Positions 30,931 to 33,555 of a stretch of DNA of 33,555 nucleotides are shown here, piece after piece. Position 1 is the first letter of the stretch; every line of letters begins with the position of its first letter. The stretch comes from Phenylobacterium sp. (GTDB taxonomy: Bacteria > Pseudomonadota > Alphaproteobacteria > Caulobacterales > Caulobacteraceae), in the NCBI RefSeq assembly GCF_019636135.1, contig NZ_JAHBYD010000040.1, forward strand, positions 1 through 33,555, in the 5' to 3' direction. A program made the translations under genes and the position numbers. Under the pieces are notes generated by a model. It saw nothing but the letters and a program-made list of their open reading frames with translations, did not search any database and was not told where the DNA came from.

Positions 30931-33411
30931 ATGGTTCGATGGTTTTTTGCCGGTTCGGCGCTCGCGCTGGCGTGCGGTCAGGCCGCCTGGGCGCAGCAAT
31001 CGCCCGCAACCAACGCCGCGCCGGCGCATGCGATCGACGACGAGGGGTATGAGGTCGAGGAACTGGTGGTCACCGGCGGCACGCCGCGGCTGCGCGGCTC
31101 CGTGGTCGGCGACGCCGTGCCGGAGATCGTCCTCGACCAGCGCGAGATCCGGGCGCTGGGCGTGAGCTCGGTGAGCGACCTCCTGGACGCGCTCGCGCCC
31201 CAACTGGCCAGCGGCAGCGGGAGCGGACGGCCGGTCATCCTGGTCAACGGCATGCGCATCTCGAGCTTCTCCGAGATCCGCGACCTGCCCACGGAAGCCA
31301 TCGTCCGCACCGAGATCCTCTCCGAAGAGGTCTCGCTCCGTTACGGCTACCGCGCCGACCAGCGGGTGGTGAACTTCATCCTGCGCCGCCGCTTCAACGC
31401 CCAGACCGTCGAGGCGGCGGTGAGCGCCCCGACCGCCGGCGGCCGCGCCACGCTGGACGCCGACGCCAACATGCTGCGCCTGCAGGGCGATACGCGGACC
31501 CAGGTGGACGTGAAGGCCGGCTACAGCTCGATCCTGCTGGAGAGCGAGCGCAACGTCCGGCGCACGGACGGCCAGGACGGCGCGCTCCGCAGCCTGCTCC
31601 CGCAGAGCGACAGCCTGTCGGTCAACGGCGTCTATGCGCGGCCCTTCGGCGATGGCCTGTCGGGCAGCCTCAACGGCCGCTTCGAGGTCACCGGCTCGGA
31701 CGGCCGGCTGGGTCCGTCGGGCGACCCCCTCGTCGCCGCGGGCGGGATCGACCCGCTGAAGCGGCTCACCGACGCCAGCTCGGCCCACCTGGGCGGCGGC
31801 CTCAACGGCGCCGTCTCGGGCTGGCGCTGGAACGTCACCGCCAACGCCGACCGCGCGCGCACCCGGACCATCACCGAGGTCGAGTACAACACGGCCGCCG
31901 GCGCCTACTCGGCCCCCAACCGCGCGCGCTCGACCACCACCTCGGCCGAGATCGAGGCGCTGGTGAACGGCACGCTGCTCCAGCTTCCGGCGGGGCCCGT
32001 CAACGCCGCGTTCACCGTGGGCGCCGACACCTATGACCTGAGCGGCACGTCGTTCCGCCGCGGCGTCACCCGCGACACCGACCTCGACCGCCAGTCGGGC
32101 CGCGCCCAGGTCAACTTCGACGCCCCGCTGCTCAGCCGCACGCGCGGCAAGGTGCGTGGCCTGGGGTCGCTCTCGGTCAACTTCAACGCCGAGGTCGACG
32201 AACTCTCGGACTTCGGCACGCTCACCAAGCTGGGCGGCGGCTTCACCTATTCGCCCATCGAGGCGATCCGCCTCGTCGCCTCGTTCTCGGACGAGGATGG
32301 CGCGCCGTCGGTCTCGCAGCTCGGCGAGCCCGAGATCGCCACGCCCGACGTGCGCGTGTTCGACTTCACCCGCGGCGAGACCGTCGAGGTCACCCAGATC
32401 TCCGGCGGCAACCCGTTCCTGATGGCCAGCAACCGGCAGGTCTCGAAGCTGGGCCTGACCCTGAAGCCGATCAAGGACACCGACCTCACCTTCCGCTTCG
32501 ACTACACCCGCACGCGGCTGAAGGACGAGATCGCCGGTTTCCCGGCGGCGACGACCGAGATCGAGGCGGCGTTCCCCGAACGCTTCGTGCGCGACGCCAC
32601 GGGCCGGCTGACGCAGGTGGACGTGCGCCCGGTCAACTTCGACCGGCACGACCGCGACGAGCTGCGCTGGGGCTTCAACTTCTCCAAGCCGATCCGCAAC
32701 ACCACCACGCCGCCCGGCGGCTTCCAGCGGCCCCCGGGCGCGCCGGACGGCGGCGGCGCGCCTCCTGGCGGAGCCGACGGCCCGCCGCCGGGCGACGGTC
32801 CGCGCAGCTTCGGCGGCCCGGGCGGTGGTCCGGGCGGAGGTTTCCGTGGTCCGGGCGGCCCGGGCGGGTTCGGCGGCGGCAACCTGCAGTTCGCGGTCTT
32901 CCACACCTGGCGGATGAAGGACGAGGTGCTGATCCGGCCGGGCGTGCCCGTGCTGGACCTCATCGACGGCGACACGCTCAGCGGCGGCGGGATCAATCCC
33001 GAGCATCAGATCGACGTGCAGGCCGGGGCTTCGCGCAACGGCCTGGGCGCGCGGCTCACCGCCCGCTGGCAGGAGGGCGGCAGCGTCGACAGCGCCTTCG
33101 GGGGCACGGGCCTGCGATTCTCGGACCTGACGACCGTCAACGCGCGCCTCTTCGCCGACCTCAGCATGCAGCCGATGGCGCGCGAGCACACCTGGATGCG
33201 CGGCGCCCGCGTCAGCCTGTCGATCGACAACATCTTCGACGAGCGCGTCTCGGTGAAGGACGCGACCGGCGCCACGCCCATCAACTATCAGCCCGACCTC
33301 GTCGACCCCCTGGGCCGCGTGGTGAAGCTGAGCTTCCGCAAGATCTTCCTGCCGCCGCGGGCCGTCCCGCCGCCGGGCTCGCAACAGCAACGCCGGGGCG
33401 CGCCCGGCTAG
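30931..33411 (+). CDS. TonB-dependent receptor-like outer-membrane protein
   Basis: An 826-aa outer-membrane receptor. Signal peptide MVRWFFAGSALALACGQAAWAQ. A TonB-box-like VEELVVTGG at about 42-50 leads into a plug domain (about 50-155) with SVSDLLDALAPQLA and VILVNGMRISSFSEIRDLPTEAI. A long beta-barrel follows, ending with SLSIDNIFDERVSVKD near 767 and a strand LSFRKIF. Unlike most receptors, a Pro/Gln/Arg-rich tail of about 17 residues follows that last strand. Residues about 591-651 are a Gly/Pro-rich low-complexity insertion (PPGGFQRPPGAP to GGPGGFGGGN) in a barrel loop. ATG 30931 is chosen for the signal peptide; the SD is weak. Substrate unknown. The tRNA lies 190 nt upstream. Confidence 0.9.
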   Translation: MVRWFFAGSALALACGQAAWAQQSPATNAAPAHAIDDEGYEVEELVVTGGTPRLRGSVVGDAVPEIVLDQREIRALGVSSVSDLLDALAPQLASGSGSGRPVILVNGMRISSFSEIRDLPTEAIVRTEILSEEVSLRYGYRADQRVVNFILRRRFNAQTVEAAVSAPTAGGRATLDADANMLRLQGDTRTQVDVKAGYSSILLESERNVRRTDGQDGALRSLLPQSDSLSVNGVYARPFGDGLSGSLNGRFEVTGSDGRLGPSGDPLVAAGGIDPLKRLTDASSAHLGGGLNGAVSGWRWNVTANADRARTRTITEVEYNTAAGAYSAPNRARSTTTSAEIEALVNGTLLQLPAGPVNAAFTVGADTYDLSGTSFRRGVTRDTDLDRQSGRAQVNFDAPLLSRTRGKVRGLGSLSVNFNAEVDELSDFGTLTKLGGGFTYSPIEAIRLVASFSDEDGAPSVSQLGEPEIATPDVRVFDFTRGETVEVTQISGGNPFLMASNRQVSKLGLTLKPIKDTDLTFRFDYTRTRLKDEIAGFPAATTEIEAAFPERFVRDATGRLTQVDVRPVNFDRHDRDELRWGFNFSKPIRNTTTPPGGFQRPPGAPDGGGAPPGGADGPPPGDGPRSFGGPGGGPGGGFRGPGGPGGFGGGNLQFAVFHTWRMKDEVLIRPGVPVLDLIDGDTLSGGGINPEHQIDVQAGASRNGLGARLTARWQEGGSVDSAFGGTGLRFSDLTTVNARLFADLSMQPMAREHTWMRGARVSLSIDNIFDERVSVKDATGATPINYQPDLVDPLGRVVKLSFRKIFLPPRAVPPPGSQQQRRGAPG

Positions 33412-33418
33412 ACCGGCG

Positions 33419-33475
33419 CCTCTGCCCCTCCGGCGGCCCGTCGTTCCGGGCCGTCGCGCGCGGAAGGGGCAGAGG
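33419..33475 (+). terminator. large hairpin after the TonB-dependent receptor
   Basis: CCTCTGCCCCT (33419-33429) pairs perfectly with AGGGGCAGAGG (33465-33475), and an inner CGGCCCG/CGGGCCG stem (33434-33440 with 33447-33453) stacks inside. It starts 7 nt after the stop. There is no U-run, so it may be a 3'-end stabiliser or a factor-assisted terminator. Confidence 0.5.
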
Positions 33476-33499
33476 AAATCTCTCGCCGGCCCCAGACAT

Positions 33500-33555
33500 T
33501 CGGCATATTCCTATAAAGTTAGTAGGATAATGTCGCTCCATGACCAACGCCCTGA
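33500..33555 (+). promoter_or_regulatory. AT-rich upstream region of a gene leaving the window
   Basis: An AT-rich stretch after the receptor contains CCTA-N9-TAGG (33510-33526). Two possible starts follow, ATG 33530 and ATG 33540 (reading MTNAL), neither with an ideal SD. The gene cannot be identified from the few codons visible. Confidence 0.3.

Noticed and set aside
30660..30931. tRNA-Leu as an integration site of a genomic island
   Set aside because: No integrase, no duplicate of the tRNA 3' end was noticed downstream, and the following receptor gene looks native in composition.
30892..33390. 832-aa open frame antisense to the TonB-dependent receptor
   Set aside because: Shadow frame; the receptor reads with signal peptide, plug and barrel.
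33510..33526. CCTA-N9-TAGG as a named regulator's operator
   Set aside because: Too short and imperfect, and the downstream gene is outside the window, so no regulator can be proposed.

Overview
The window is about 33.5 kb of GC-rich bacterial DNA with short intergenic gaps and genes on both strands. It most likely comes from the Caulobacteraceae (Phenylobacterium or Caulobacter type; the genus is inferred). The main support is a flagellar block typical of that family: flgI, a rod-binding FlgJ-type protein and an FlbY-like protein run leftward, and fliX and dksA run rightward. A sigma-54-like element faces flgI and a CtrA-like box faces fliX. An RibH2-type lumazine synthase under an FMN riboswitch and a TonB-dependent receptor fit an alphaproteobacterium.

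Layout. 1-2045: leftward csoR-copA copper module with an operator lying exactly between the -35 and -10 elements. 2091-2922: leftward ribH2 with its promoter, FMN riboswitch and a hairpin over the ribosome-binding site. 2960-3780: gene-poor stretch with a candidate small RNA, two small ORFs and a structured leader. 3788-4164: VOC-fold gene broken by a frameshift. 4185-4358: palindromic element A1. 4379-7443: flagellar block and dksA. 7517-9634: nadE behind a perfect operator-like palindrome. 9637-9815: element A2. 9896-11303: MerR regulator and SAM methyltransferase. 11322-15543: LOG protein, ATM1-type ABC exporter, map and sfsA. 15601-18490: molybdopterin-binding protein, small exported protein, element B1, an SDR and a crotonase-fold protein. 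18537-20443: purU and a glycosyltransferase/TPR protein. 20518-21776: exported hypothetical protein and Fe-type sodB. 21884-29508: a three-gene operon. 29591-33555: element B2, glycine-zipper/SH3 protein, tRNA-Leu(UAA), TonB-dependent receptor and the start of an unreadable next gene.

The most interesting locus is 21987-29508. It encodes a TpsB outer-membrane transporter, a TpsA exoprotein with a haemagglutinin-type secretion domain, and an exported TPR-CHAT (caspase-like) protein. The genes are coupled by stop/start overlaps, which suggests that a two-partner secretion system works with a periplasmic or surface CHAT protease. No function is known to me.

The second theme is two families of small palindromic intergenic elements, A1/A2 and B1/B2. 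The copies of each lie in opposite orientation. The arms of both are built from short direct repeats with a 9-nt period. A1 ends in a perfect 30-bp terminal inverted repeat.

All calls come from reading the sequence and from remembered family features; no database search was run.
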